DNA of 64,000 nucleotides from Protonemura montana (taxonomy: Eukaryota; Arthropoda; Insecta; Plecoptera; Nemouridae), in assembly GCA_947568835.1 (NCBI GenBank), contig OX387604.1:1572001-1636000 (forward strand), given 5' to 3'. Shown piece by piece: positions 1 through 13,500 of this stretch. The notes beneath the pieces were generated by a model. It was not told the DNA's origin. It searched no databases and saw only the letters and a program-made list of their open reading frames with translations. Position 1 is the first letter of the stretch. Every line of letters begins with the position of its first letter. A program made the position numbers and the translations under genes.

Positions 1-410
1 ACCTGTATCTGCCTACCGACATCCCAGTGCTTATAATAATCGCTTGAAGGGGCAACGCATCAAAGTACTGGCTTTCTTGCCTTCTTACGGTGGTCACAGA
101 CACCATCGCATTCTACAAATAACTTTATTATATTACAGTTGACATGCAGGTGTAATCTCGAGTCATCTTCTAGCATTATGCAATATCAAAAATTAAACAA
201 GGTTATTCAGAAATGGTTTGAGTAAAAAATGATAGGCTAAATCATTCCAAGGTTTAATGTTCAGAGTACGTAAATCAGAATAAGTGGTAAAATAGATGGA
301 ATAATATTTCGTTGGAAACAGTATTCAGAGGAGCTATAAGCTTTGTCAAGTGTGATTGAGAAGGAATGTGTAATCATGGTGTAATGCAAGTACAGTCGCT
401 TGAGTGATGT

Positions 411-450
411 CATGTAATGGCATGTAATGTCATGTAATGTCATGTAATGT
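411..450. repeat. 10-bp tandem repeat, 4 copies
   Basis: Four near-identical copies of CATGTAATGT run head to tail; the first and last differ by one or two bases. It lies in AT-rich DNA with no gene nearby. Confidence 0.85.
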
Positions 451-518
451 TATGAATGTGGAATAGGCAACAGGGGTAGGATTAAAAGTGTGTTAAAGGG
501 ATGCAAGTGTGAAAGATT

Positions 519-560
519 GTATCAAGGCTTGTATCAAGGCTTGAAGATTGTATCAAGGCG
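519..560. repeat. Short GTATCAAGGC repeat cluster
   Basis: Three copies of GTATCAAGGC are separated by short TTGAAGATT-like spacers, an imperfect tandem array about 100 bp from the preceding repeat. Confidence 0.7.
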
Positions 561-3500
561 AATGCTTTGCATTTGTGCTATCGAGACCCTTTTGGAGTGC
601 GATTGCCACAAATGCATGATTTCTTTAAAGTGAACACAGAAAATAATCTGAGTGAAAATACAAACAAAATGTAACTCTTTCAATCCTAATTAAAAGTAAG
701 TGTGAGAAATTGAATAGGGAGTACCTGTCTCTGGACGTTAAACATATTTTATAAGATCTGGCTAAAGTTTACGAATAAAAAAATCATTAGTTGACTGATT
801 GGAACCAACTACGTATCAGATTTCAGTTGAAAGATTTCGATTGTGTCTTGCAAATTTAATAAAAATCGGTGTAGACGTTCGGTTAGTACAGAACGACGCT
901 AAAGAGACAGTAAAATGAACTCTTAGCTTCACTCGCTACGCTCATCGAATGAGAGACAAGATGAGATGGCTCCAGAAAACTGATCCTACACGTGTCTATG
1001 AGTTTTTTGTAATAACGTGCGTTTGCACGCAAACGCTTCTTAAAAAAACCTGCGTCAAACCGCTCTTTGAAACCACTTTTTTAGCAAGCGTTTTTTGTTC
1101 ATAATTATTTCTCCAGTGAGTACAAAATTGTGAGTGTGCTGATGCCAATACCGATTACAACATAAAATCACCGTTGTTATCACAAATCTCAAACACACTT
1201 TTGAAATGATATAATTATTGCCGTCTCACTGTGGCGAAACCCCTAGGAGTTCCACCTAGCGCAGAAATTAACCGATATGCAAAAATAAAGCACTAGAGTT
1301 GTTCGAATTTCGAATAAAAAATGGTTATTGGGTGCAGTTAGACGATTTTCCAGTCAGAGATACAATTTGAATCTATTAAGATGGACATTTTAGGAGTTAA
1401 GGTTATTTAAAAACACACTAAATGAGCCCGAAGCAGCGACATGGACAGCAAAAACCATTCGTTCTACAGAAACATGATTTAATAATCTTAAATGAAACCT
1501 CTCTGAACATCTTTTGAGACCGGGGTTTTGAAAGATTTCTTCATTACACTTATCATAATATGTTTTGATACCCCTCCGAATCATTCCACGTTTTCATTGT
1601 TCTGCACATTTTGTACATCCATATGAAGCAGTAATTCACAGAAAATCCACACTGGCTTCGTAAAGAAGGAAAATTATACCATAAAATGTTGATACTATGT
1701 TCTTAAAAAGTCGCCCAAAATACCTTCAAACGACGTTTAATTGATTATTAGAAGCATTCCTCTTTTTTTTTTTTTATTATTTAAAAAAATATGGTCATGA
1801 ACCAAGGTTTTATAAATTAAGCTGAATTGATTGAAATATGTCGTAACTTTTTGTTCAACGAATAGTTTTTTTTAATGGTATTTATACGTGTTCACTTTTG
1901 GACCCAAAAAGCGGCTGCAGCCTTAAAAAAGCACACTCACGGATTTCCAGACCCATGAATGTGTCCCTTCCTTTTATATTATGAGACTCGCATTAGAAAC
2001 CTTAGGAAACTAGAATACAAATTGGCTTAATTCTCTCAGGTATTGGGGTATGGCCAGTATCTGGGTATCCTAACAACATTCACTATCAAATTTAGTCAAT
2101 TCTCCCAAATAAGACGCAGCTTTTTGGAAGCACAAAATTTGTTTCAAGTCGGTATTTCGACTTTGTATCCCGTATTGTAATTAAGCATTGTCCTTGCACG
2201 TGTATATGAGTTGTAGCCAAATGATCACACGTTTTAACCACGATGTTTTAATACTTGAGTTACGTACAAGATATAATATGGACAGCGCTCGCCTTTTAAC
2301 AATAAAATCGCGAGTGGTTTTTAGTTTTGGCTATATTTGAGAGAATGAAGTTCACCACACCACCAGTGAAGCAAGCCACCATTAATCTCACAATAACGAG
2401 AAACCGTAAAGGCCCAACGTACCAATATTTTAATAAGTCAAGCATCTTAAGTACCACGTTAGTTACTTATAACCATTAATATTCTTAACTAAGTTCGGGC
2501 CCAGTCCTTGGAGCGTTCTGAAAGCTAAGGACCTCTTGGGTTCTCGCTGTCTTTTACTTCTCGCCTCGTCTCTTCAATTTCACATAATTAGGGATATACA
2601 ACACATTAAATATTTATCTTGTATACCGATCGATAACTCAGTTGAATTTAGATGGCTTCAATTATACATATTGAGTGCATGCTCTGCTCTCATGTATTTA
2701 CAAACCATATTATTTGTTATTTAATACGACGTAAGCTATGAAGCGCACAATATTATTATGAAATGGTACTTAAGTAGGTAGTTATACTTAATAAAAAATA
2801 TCGAAAAAATTGTCGAAATTTGCCGATCTGTTCATCATTTCATAATCCATCTGGCAGCGGTAGGTTAGTTTTTTATGTTCCTATCAGAGATCGTTCCCAG
2901 GAGGAGTGATTTTGCTTATTCAATCGACTTACCTACTAACAGCGATGCACCACAGGTTTTACGATATGACACTTGCTTTAGACGATTGGCACCGAGTTTG
3001 ACTGGTGGCTAGCCAGAAGTCCTGAAATATTTATACACTTGGTTTGTGTCTATATTGATTGATGTCCATTTTCCAGATATAAATGTAACATAACTGTCAA
3101 CGTCAATTGACTAGCGATTCAAATTTCCAACAGCTACAGCCACAACTGAACAACAAATAATAAATTTTTTCAATGAAGCAATTTAGTCAGACAAGAACGA
3201 CGCGTGTTACAGCTGCCGTTCGCGCTCGGGTCAGATTCTTCAATTCAACTGTTTTATCTTAGACCTTCTCTTGAATGCACGGCCCATTGTTGCCGCAAAC
3301 GGCGCTGAAGTGCAAATTTAAATAGTTTCGAAATACACCTTTATCGCGCCTGATTTAAAATGATAACATCGTCTGTCTGATTACGTTTTTTTTGTACTGA
3401 AATTAGGAAAAACATAACGCGTCTAATTTCGGGGCAGGAAAAAGGAATCTCTATAAATCTATTTCAGATTTAGCAAATATAATCTAGATAATCTATCATA

Positions 3501-6500
3501 TCTAATCTAATGAATCAGATTCATAATATGATAAGCTGATTACTTTAGAACGCCACAATCTACTATCGTTCGCGGCACATGGTGTTCATTTTCACTTCCG
3601 AATTTCCAGAAGAAAGTCCTATCCCGGTATCGATGATGTATGCTGCAGGAAAGTGCAGTAACTCAGGAGCGGTATAAAGCCAATGCGCAGCAATACCTTA
3701 CAGGCAGTTTACTTCTTTTCTTAAATCTATCATTATTGAGAAGTATACCAAATTTAAATTACCCCGTCTACAACTAATCTTAAATAGCGGTGTGAGCTGG
3801 CACCTTGTGACTCTGTCTGATCAACTCCAGGGGCCTCTCCACAAAGCTGAATCCCCATGCATTTGGGGGTAAATTTATTATCACCATGGTAACAACCTCT
3901 GCAAACCTGGGAAACTAGTCTGCCATCAGCTGATCATATTTAAACTCTGGAGGTTATTTTTAAGTCTACTTTGAGAGTCTGGCACCTGCGGATAAGGGGG
4001 ACTCAACTCGTCCGTGAAATTTCACATGTAAGGCAGCAAAATAATCTATCCACACCAAGTGATGGAACCGGTATTAACAGCCTCAAATTTACCTCAACCG
4101 CATAATTTTGTTTCGAACGTCACAACGAATAAAACGTACTATTCTTGCTGCATTTTCTTATTTTTCTCCTAGATCTCTCTCCTAGATCAAAAGCGTTCCT
4201 GGCGCCTGCTTAAAGCACGCTTCACAAACTATTGACTTTCGAGTTTAGTAGAAAATGAAACGATTGCTCAATACTACTTCATCGCATTACATCACAAGCA
4301 ACCGCTTTAACTTGATTTGCTACTCTGATTACCTCGCAGAAATTCAGACAATGTCACGGAAGGGACTTGGGTCTATTAGCTTCCTCTAAGGTACTTGGTC
4401 CTGGGTTAGATAAAGCGTTGCATTCGCACATCTGTGTGTGCATTGGCAGAAGAACGATCTGGCATCCATCAAAGACATGTATGGTGATGATTACAACTTG
4501 CATCAAGCACACTTATTAGCATGGAGATCATCGGGTGAGGAAGGAATGACGATTGCAGAGAGCCAAAATCAACAATTCCCGACAGATGGATCCTGTTTGC
4601 TTTACGACCAACTTCCCTCGGAGCTAGAGTTCCTCGAATCAAATCTTGAAAAAAGTTCAACCCAATTGCTTTTATAGACAGGTCAGCACACCCGCGGTAA
4701 GGTAAGGTACATAGTTTATAAGATTAAAGAAGATATATTACAACCCGCGTTTGGTTCTGAACATCATTACACCGATCCGGTGCAATATTGCGCAAATTCA
4801 AATTTTGCGGTAAACATACTCTAGATATCTGTAATTGTTTGGCCTGACACAATTAATTACATTTCTTATCTCAATTTGCGATAGAAGTTTTCTGTTTCAG
4901 AGCAGATAGTATGACTAAATTAGTAACCAGATGACTATTGACTGTTACAATATGATAAGTTCAAGGTAAGCTTTGCACATTTAAATGCGCTATGTGCAAG
5001 GTACTCGGGTTGTTCCCAGTTTTATATGGTTGTATGCTTTATTTCTGCAATGCCTTTTTATGCTTTCGGCAGACAGCAGATTCACGAGTTGTTTCAGTGT
5101 TTAACGCTTTAGATATCCGAGCACATCCCTTGACAAACCATGTCCAGCCAGGCCATTTTTCGGGTCGTCGCAAACTCTTCAAAACAGCACATCACCAAGA
5201 AACAACTTAAAACATCTCTATCAAAAATTTTCTGAACTTTTCATAGGTCTCTGAAGAAACGTTACCTATCATGTTTTTCTCATCACGGTCACAGCATTGA
5301 TTTACTCCCATGCAGGCTCATTTATAATCGAAGTCAACAAGTGTTCAGAATTCTCAATCACGCAAACTTTAAAGAGGTCAACATTCGTCAATTCCCTTAT
5401 TTTGCAACTTACTTATAGCTTGTAACATTTTGACGTGAATTAATCTTGTTGTACATAATAAAAGCAATGATAATATAATGTTGTTCATTAGTTCATACTA
5501 TTGTAGTGAATTACAGTCAGATTTGCCGAAAATTGAAAAACGAAGTTGCCAAAGCACCGTTTACGGGACGAAATTCAGACCACATTAAATTAAATATCAC
5601 CAAAACGCCGGAATACTTAAAAGATATTACGAAGCCGGCGACGCCGAAAAACTGATTGAAGATTACCTGGTAAGAAGCAGTGAGTAGTGGTGTGTGTCCG
5701 AGGTCTCGTACCTCAAGCAGGAGTGTCTAGGAGCACCTATGAGAGCAGTTGTACTGAGCGTCAAAGAGGAGACGAGTCTGCCGACGCAATGTCGCACGAG
5801 ACCGAACACAGACTGACTGACTTACTGGCTGACTGACCCAGGCCGGCTAGCTAGCGACCGGCACCTAGCAAGAACTACCGACGACTGTAATCAGTTGTCA
5901 CATGTGATGAAGCCGCTGCTGTTGTTACTACTGCTACCGCCGCGCAGGCTTTGTTGTTGCTTTTTGTCGACACTGTTGTACCGATGCGTTGTGATGGGCT
6001 GCGGATGGCTGCGGATGGCTGCTCGTGATGACAGTTATGACGCCATCACATCGTCACTGGTCAGGTGCCAATGAACAGACCAAAGAGCACCGAGCAGACG
6101 GTTACATGTGGCTGCCAGAGGTGGCTGCCATAGCACCATGAGTTGCCGAGTCACGAATATCACGTCATCTGTGGAGAAGACCTGGAGAGAGAGATAGTCG
6201 GTCGGCCTTGGGGTCCACGACCAGGGCACAACTGCCCAAATCACGGCAGATGGGTCTCGACTCCGAAGCCCCCGCCAGCCAGCAATGAGCAAACAGAACA
6301 CAATCAAACGACAATATAATAGGGATTTCAGGGGCGAAGATTCTCCTTTGTTGTTTACTTGCGAACCATGTAACCAATTATTATAATGATATTCGGTTGC
6401 CGTACACAAATTAATTAGATAACCATGAAATCAATGTATTTGCAAAGAGCAGAATACAAAAATTCGAAAAAATGTTGTTAAAAAAACGAACTTTGGGGTA

Positions 6501-7183
6501 CCAACCATTATGTGAAAGTTTTTTCCTGTCTAAGGATTAGGTGCAACTGAGGATGACAGCATATAAGAATGTTTCAGAGGGCTCTCTGCAGAAGAGGCTG
6601 AGATTGACTGGTGACCACTGGTGACCTAAGCTGGTCACAATTGACTCCCTAAGAATATGGGTCATCACAGCTTTCTAGCCACTTCAGCTACACTCAAAGC
6701 TGCAAGTTACGAATATTTTTAGTGAGGTATTCTTCCTCAGTCTGCCTTTTCATCGACAGTAAAAGTATACCAGCTGAGCATAACTGGAAGTAGCATAACC
6801 ACTCCCTTCTCTAGGATGAAACCATGCTACCAATTGGTATTGCACAAATAAATAGCAATTCACAATTTGTATCGTTTATTGGAATAAAATACAATATTCA
6901 TCATGAGTCAACAACATTCTATCAGATAATTCAGATTACACTTGAGTGGCTTGCTTATCCAAATAATACTCATGAAATAAAGCAAATTTTACCATGGCTT
7001 GCAGGGTAAGTTAAAGCTTGTCACCGGGTTTTGGAATGAATAACGACACAAAATAGCAACACTCCAAATTTGGAGCATGCTTAAGCCTACTGGAAAGTAA
7101 CAAGGCAGGGATGCCTTAGGTAGGCACATAACATAAAGCACACCGCTCTCTAATCACCCTAACAATTCCAGTCCCTTATTTTG

Positions 7184-8028
7184 CTACAGCAAACTCTTAA
7201 TTGAATATAAAAAGCTTGTAATAATTGGTGCAATTCTCTCTGGATTGTTATTGTGCACGTCGTGGTTGCCTTCAACCAGTTGAACAGTGACATTTTTTTT
7301 TGCCTTGTATGCATCGACAACAGTCTTGAAATCATCCATTTCAAAGAAGCCAACAGTTTCTTGAGCAAGAATGATGAGGTGCGGACAAACTATTTTCTCG
7401 ACCACCTCCAAGTGTTGTTCAACGTACATGAACGGACGCAATCCATTCTTGAGCCGCTGATCTGTTCTAAAACGGTACCCATTGGTAGTGATGAGCAATG
7501 AACGAACGATCAGGGCTTGAGATGCATCAGTGGAGAGCTTGCTACTTCGATTTTCCACCATTCGAGAGAGTGCCTCTTCGAATGAGTAGACGGGCGCCTC
7601 CCTTCTGGCCAGCTTGGTCTCCAGGTCAATGAGGTTGTCGTAAAGCATGCGCTGGCGTGTGAGTATCGAATGTGATGGCATTATCGGGGTTGTCGTGATC
7701 GCATCCAGCATTATGAGCTTGGAGACAGTTTCCGGAAAGAGGGCGGTGTAGAAAGCCCCGATCTGCCCCCCCAGGCTGTGGCCCATGTAGTGGAACTTGG
7801 TCCATTGCATATGCACGATAATCCTCTTCATGGCTGTCACGTAGTCCAGGAAGTTGAGGGGTACTCCAGATGGGAAGTGGGAAGAGTGCCCATGCCCCGG
7901 AAGATCCACTGCGACGAAGTAAAACGAGTTTGGAAGCAGAGGGATGAGTCGGTCGAACGAGCCTGCATTGTCTTGGATTCCGTGGACTGCAAGCACGGGC
8001 CAGCCGCAAGGGTCGTTCCAGCACTTAA
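7184..8028 (-). CDS. Serhl: SERHL-like exon 2 (terminal, catalytic domain)
   Basis: One uninterrupted exon carries nearly the whole hydrolase fold, from VKCWNDPCGW to the stop after SIKSLL. The acceptor is TTTTTCAG|TT. The first two bases complete the split Val codon from exon 1. Confidence 0.92.
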
Positions 8029-8668
8029 CTGAAAAACCAATAGCAAATTTCTCATGTTAGGTTAGCTCAGTTGTTATGCAGCTTACTTTTGGGGTAAGCA
8101 ATCCTCATTTCAATCAGGTAGGCAGCTACTTATGAGTAAGCTGGTTTCTCAAAAAGCTTAAGGCCCACTAAAAGCATGTGCCTCGCCGAGCGCTCATATA
8201 CCAGTTTTTCTAAGACCATCAAAATTTTATTCATCCAGAAGTTTACCTATTTTTTAGGTGCATTATCTTTTGGCTTTTACAGCCCCAGCAGTTATACAAA
8301 GCCGGCGCTGTAGGTAAGACTGTCAATCAACGTCAGCATGCCACCTTGAAGAGATGTCAATAGTTGTATCAAGATTTAGTTTCTTTGTTAGTTTCTGAAC
8401 TAACAAGTTAGTGTACATGACATTGGGCAGTTCATCACAATGTAAGGTTGGGTAAGAAAAGGTTCTCGCAGCAGGCTTAAAGTCTCTGCTGTCAAGCAAA
8501 CCTAAAACAGACTATATTCAAGGTAACCTCAATCAAGAGTTGTTCATTGATTTTCAACTTTGGCAGCACGAAGGTAGACTCACCTGAAATTTGACCCCAT
8601 GGTACAGGAATCTCCTGCTCCGAACAGAATCCAGCAGAAATTGTCGCTGAAGGTGCTACAAGAGCCAT
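7184..8668 (-). CDS. Serhl: SERHL/kraken-like serine hydrolase (alpha/beta hydrolase fold), 2 coding exons
   Basis: Complete coding region in two exons, 8668-8584 and 8028-7184, joined in phase 1 to give 309 residues, close to vertebrate SERHL and fly kraken. The family are alpha/beta-hydrolase serine hydrolases; peroxisomal or vesicular locations have been reported and the natural substrate is poorly defined. Visible landmarks are the N-terminal IPVPWGQIS, the oxyanion-hole HG (residues 44-45) in VLAVHG, DNAGSFDRLIPLL, VDLPGHGHSSH, the nucleophile elbow GHSLGG (Ser113), and VEGNHDVH near the C terminus with the likely catalytic His284. The acid residue is probably Asp137 or one in the C-terminal third. 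A TTTCAG acceptor seven bases before the ATG implies at least one upstream non-coding exon. The gene stands alone and points left. Family assignment is strong; substrate is unknown. Confidence 0.93.
8584..8668 (-). CDS. Serhl: SERHL-like exon 1 (coding part)
   Basis: It encodes 28 residues from MALVAPSATISAG to VPWGQIS plus one base. The donor is CAG|GTGAG. The ATG follows an in-frame-compatible acceptor, so transcription probably starts in a separate upstream exon not identified here. Confidence 0.88.
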
Positions 8669-10316
8669 GCTTCTACTGAAACAAATTTAACGAGAGTATC
8701 AAAACCCCTTTTTTGTTTTCTTTAGTACTTGCAAAAACTGCTGATAATTGTATTAATTGATTCTTCTGCCATTTTTATGCAGCCAAAATTGTACTTGCTC
8801 AAAAATACCTATTCTGTAATGAAATTAAATATATTTGCAGCTTAGGATAAAACACATGATATACAACCATTCTGGTGGTTGCTTGTTAATTTAGTTCAAG
8901 AAAGATTGTTTATTGGGATTTTAATCAAATTAATCTGTTTCTCTTGTTTTACTGCCATATTCCCAAACCAATTAAAATACGTATTGTAGTAAAAATAGGC
9001 TAGTCTAAGTAATTTTCGTGAATGTGGTCCCCCTCTTTGCAATGTCTCCAATTACAGTCTAAAAGATGACATTGCAAGAAAATGCCAAATATTACACGTT
9101 TCATTTATTTTCAAGGAGATAGGTACAAATCTACAGGTTATCAAGTAAATGTCCAAAGTCCAGTGCCAGCACATAATATTGCATAATGTAAGTAATGTCT
9201 GTGTAGTATAATGCAGAAGAAAATATGTAGGTGTCCCGCATTATTTTGAAGAAAAAAATCATGCATGGAAAAACCCATTACACTAATTATTAAATCACAC
9301 AGCTCGTTCAGACATTACTAACAAAACCGGTATACCTCTATCAAACTTAAAATTCGACGTGTGATCACAACTTCGATATACCGTACCTACTTTAAGATAA
9401 TTTCTTAAAAGGAAGCAGAACTAACCTTAAAGGAGGTGTCTACCGACGAAATGCCCAGTGCACCAGACAAATTGTCAGTTCATTTTAACACCTCGTATGC
9501 ATAGCCTCTTCAGACAAGATTTTTTTTCAAATGTTATCTCATCGATTAGGATGATAATAAGTACACATGTAGCTCACTCGCTCTTTCAGATTGAACCTCT
9601 CAGATTGATAGGTCAGGTAACTTCTTGGAGCAATCACGTTGGGTATGCACAAAGACGGTAAGCAGTTCGGTCTGTCATTCTGTCAGATGTTTAAAGCAGG
9701 AGGGAAATTCAAAATGCATTTTTGGTCAAAGCATATGTGCCAACCATTTACTGATTTACATCCTTGATGTATTATAAATCAAGTCATACTAATTCATGGA
9801 TCGAAAACTAACCTTTGATATTGTTAAGACCAATATTAAGACTATTATTTGAGCTTGGCCGAAAGATCTCGCTTGGCAAAGTGAGAGATCGTAACTTGCT
9901 GGGATGTAATCTAGATTCTACTTGGAAAGAAAGGAATATAATATTATGCTTACCAAAGCTGCAGTACACAATCAGAACCGTTTAACCCGGGAGCTGGTTT
10001 CTCTCTGGCACACTTGCCGACCACATGAATACAGCTGGGCCATTTGTATATTGCTGACGCTTATCGTGCAAATTCCTACCTGGACGCGACTGCTCACCTA
10101 AGCATTAACTGCAACCATGCAATTCGCAACAATATTGCCGAAACATTTTTAACACTCACAAATTTCACTGTGTTCAAAATGACTTCATATACAGTTCCAG
10201 AAAATGCAGTTCAATGAACAATCACAGCCTCATGGTTCCACTTTTGCTCCCTGAAGATCCATCACTCATAAAATAAACAAATTTATTTAAAAAAATGGAA
10301 TTTACATACCCTGATA

Positions 10317-10375
10317 TCTGATTTAAATTGCAAATGCTTGTAACAGACAGTCATTTATTATAAGGAACACTAATA
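10317..10375. repeat. Degenerate relic of the tRNA-SINE tail
   Basis: It matches, with many differences, the arm of the foldback at 32281-32500: a TTTAAATTGCAAATGCTTG segment followed by TTATTATAAGGAACACTA. This suggests an old dispersed copy of the same element. Confidence 0.5.
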
Positions 10376-10490
10376 AAATAAATGAATACCTAGATCTCAG
10401 ATGCGTGTCAAAAACAAATAGGTTGCGGATAGCTAAGAATGATATTCACACACCAAACCTAAGCAAAAGCAAATCAAGTATAGACGAAAG

Positions 10491-10537
10491 GAAAAAGGAA
10501 ACCTAACTTAACGAAGTTGGGTTTCCTTCTTTTTCCA
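10491..10537. repeat. Imperfect inverted repeat (hairpin)
   Basis: A GGAAAAAGGAAACC arm is followed, after AACTT-AACG-AAGTT, by GGGTTTCC and TTCTTTTTCC. The arms pair over about 20 bp with one wobble and a small bulge around a 4-nt loop. No element could be named. Confidence 0.65.
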
Positions 10538-13500
10538 CAGTAAATATACCATATCATATGGCATGTGGCAAATACATTTCATGAAAGAGTAAACCAATTC
10601 CAGGAGCTAAATGGACCATTTGAGGAGCTAAATAATAATTATGAATTATTATTAAAAGATGCGGTTATGAAGCAGACCAATTTATTATCGAAAAACATGA
10701 TAACAATGTAATGAACAAAGTAAAAATGTTTGAAAAACAAAGAAGTATTATGTGAAAAGTACATCTCCCATGAAAAACCAGGGAAAAGCAATAGGTTATA
10801 TTAGGTTACGATTGAGCTGTAAAATGTAATAAGAACAGTCAGTCAAAACTCAACATTGCCTTGCTGGTTTAGCTAGTCACTTGTGCATCATTTGCAGATC
10901 AATTCTACTTTCCCAACACTCAGGTGACACAAGATACAGGTAGGCAATTTAATGATCTTTGCCTAGAAAATAATTACACACTGAACTAGATTGTACTTTG
11001 TAGAGCCAAGTGGTAAGAAATGAAAATTAAAAGGGCGTCAAGACGATTAAGGTGAAGACACTGACACGGTCATGTTGTGACAATCCACACACAAATACTA
11101 ATATGCCAGCCAGCTTGATGTGTATGGTTTCATCATTTGGCTGAATTCAAGCAGCAGTGATTCACAAACCATGTTAAATACAGTAGTTATCAAGAGCAGC
11201 TCAACAATCAGGTGGGTCTAGATAGTGGCATATTGATTGTACCAATATGATGATGCCTCAACACAAAGAGGCCAGTTTCCAAGAACACAAAACATACAGC
11301 AAATTTCAGGACGAAATCATTTAAATTCACAAGTTATGATTCTAATTCAAAAGGTCATTATTTTACTCCTACTATAGCTAAGCAACAGTTTCTAGCTAGC
11401 CTGGTACAAACCATAGACCGTAATGCAAGCCGTCTGCAAAATGTCATCTGGGACGAGGTCATTGACTTTAAGAAAAGGTAGGCAGAACGAGATCATTCAC
11501 TCGTGTCTGGCAACAGTTAGGGGATGCTTCTCATCCAAACTATCATTGCAACATGGTAGAAAATCTGCTTGTTTAGAAAGTAGACCGTTAACGGAAATCT
11601 GTTAGATGAATTTAGTGCTCCGTGGACCAGTGGTGTAGCACTGAATAAAAATGTGTGTTTAGGTACTATGATTTTCCAAAATTTCAGGGTTGAAGAGAAT
11701 TCCAAAAATGTTTTTGAGTTTCATTTATTAGATATGCAGGACATTCTACCCTACCTGAACTTATTACGAGCAATGATATTTATCGGAAACCCATTATCAA
11801 TTTTTCCGCAATTAAATGTGGATGTTAATGCTTCATGTGGAGTCAGTTTATTGTATTGACATCAGATTAGCAAAATTCGTAGGCCAATGACAATCAAGCC
11901 AAAACGCTGATAATTGAAAGCTGCAAATTACAGCAGTTAGCAATTTTGCTTGCCACCTCATAAGTGAGTGTATCATTGTATGTCTAAAGATGGGTTTGTG
12001 CTAAATAGACTAATTTATTCAGGACTACACCACTGCAGAGGACAGGTCATCAAGTGCCCAGATTATGGTTTTGAAATGGAATTATCCGGTGAGTCTCATA
12101 CTTGGAATGAGTTCATAGTTATTCGGAAGAATTTTCTACTGGAGCAACTTGTAATTTGCACATTTTTAAAACAACATTTGTGTTTGCGCTAACTGAGGGT
12201 TCTCCGCAAGCAGAGAGAAGTTAATCCTGTTTGAGAGACTGCTGACAGCATCGAAGGACTTTATACCCCCTCCCCACCCCCCAAGCTTCAGGCAAAATTC
12301 AAACAAAATCAAGATATTTTTTGTGATGCATTGACCAACAAAATGTAATAATTTAGGCAGGGTTAATCCACAAGCAGAACAACAGGTTGCAGGACAACTT
12401 TTCAAGCATTCAATCCACACTAGTTACTTCTTACATTTTAGTAAGATGCTACTAGCACAAATCTAAAGCTAGGATAATTGTATTTTAATCTGTTGTACAT
12501 TTTTTTTTAGTGGAGCAAGCCATTATAAAAAAGTAAGAAAAATCATCACGCTTGTTGGTGTAGCAAGAAAAAAAAAACTTTGCTAGAATTTCTGCGTTAC
12601 CACAAGAGGGGTGAGAAATCACCTCCGCAGATTAAATCATTTTGACTACCTTTTCTTGCCAGATATGACCATATTCCACTATCCCCATTTTTCCTTCTTC
12701 CCTTGTTTTTTTTTTATCATTGAGCAACATCAACTATTTGAAACTAAGTATCTTGTACCAATATCAATTAGAAATAAGTAATAGCTATTATTCATTTATA
12801 ATATTAATCATCACAGCAATTAAACTCGAGAGGATCTGCCAATCACAGAGCCAAGTATAAACATTTTTTTAAATATATATCCGACGGGCAATTTTCTAGA
12901 GTGGTATTCCTAAATTTGCGTAAGCGGCTAGCCCAACTGTGCGAACACACTCGAGCCTATGGCTGTAAATTTCTAACAGGCCCAGAGCTAACCGCCCGCT
13001 TTCAGCAACACCTGGCACCATTCTTTCGGAGGAGTGGCGAACAAGCAGTCAGGCCACAACTGATACCAACCATAAGAATTAAAAAACACAACACCATTAA
13101 TATTCAATTTTTAATTCAAGACAATTTTTTTTGGATGATTTTCATAAGAGATTGATGACAGATTAATGGTTTTGCAAATTACGATTAACGGATTGGTCTG
13201 GTGATGATTGAAAATATCTCCTAACAAAAAGCAATAGTCAGCAAAATTTTAACAAACAAAAAAATACAGTGGTGATGTTTACCCACAAAACCTCTTTAAG
13301 CCCAGCTTACTCAAATCATAACTAGAATCAATTCCTTGAACTCCATCTATTTACTCTGGAAATATGATCTGGAAGATCAGTTGTTCATTGACGTTACGAT
13401 GGTGATTGTTAACGAATTTGAAAAGACATAGAATTAATAGTGGGAGTGTCATAAAAGAAATGCACAAATAAAGTGGTTGCATAGAGAGGTCAGTTATCTT

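Larger units (their letters stand above)
1..7183. other. Gene-poor left flank
   Basis: I find no recognisable protein-coding exon, RNA gene or intact mobile element here. The DNA is AT-rich apart from a GC-richer island at about 5640-6330. That island has a short plus-strand frame from 5907 (about 55 codons, Leu-rich start), but no homology is evident and no second exon could be joined. Two small tandem repeats lie near the left end. The 3' untranslated region of the hydrolase probably occupies the right end: a TTTATT at 6875-6880, which is AATAAA on the minus strand, lies about 300 bases beyond its stop codon. Confidence 0.5.

Noticed and set aside
4438-4677. 79-codon plus-strand frame preceded by TTGGCAG, possible terminal exon
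   Set aside because: It looks protein-like but begins at a GTG, the acceptor lacks a pyrimidine tract, and no upstream exon could be found. Not enough to call.
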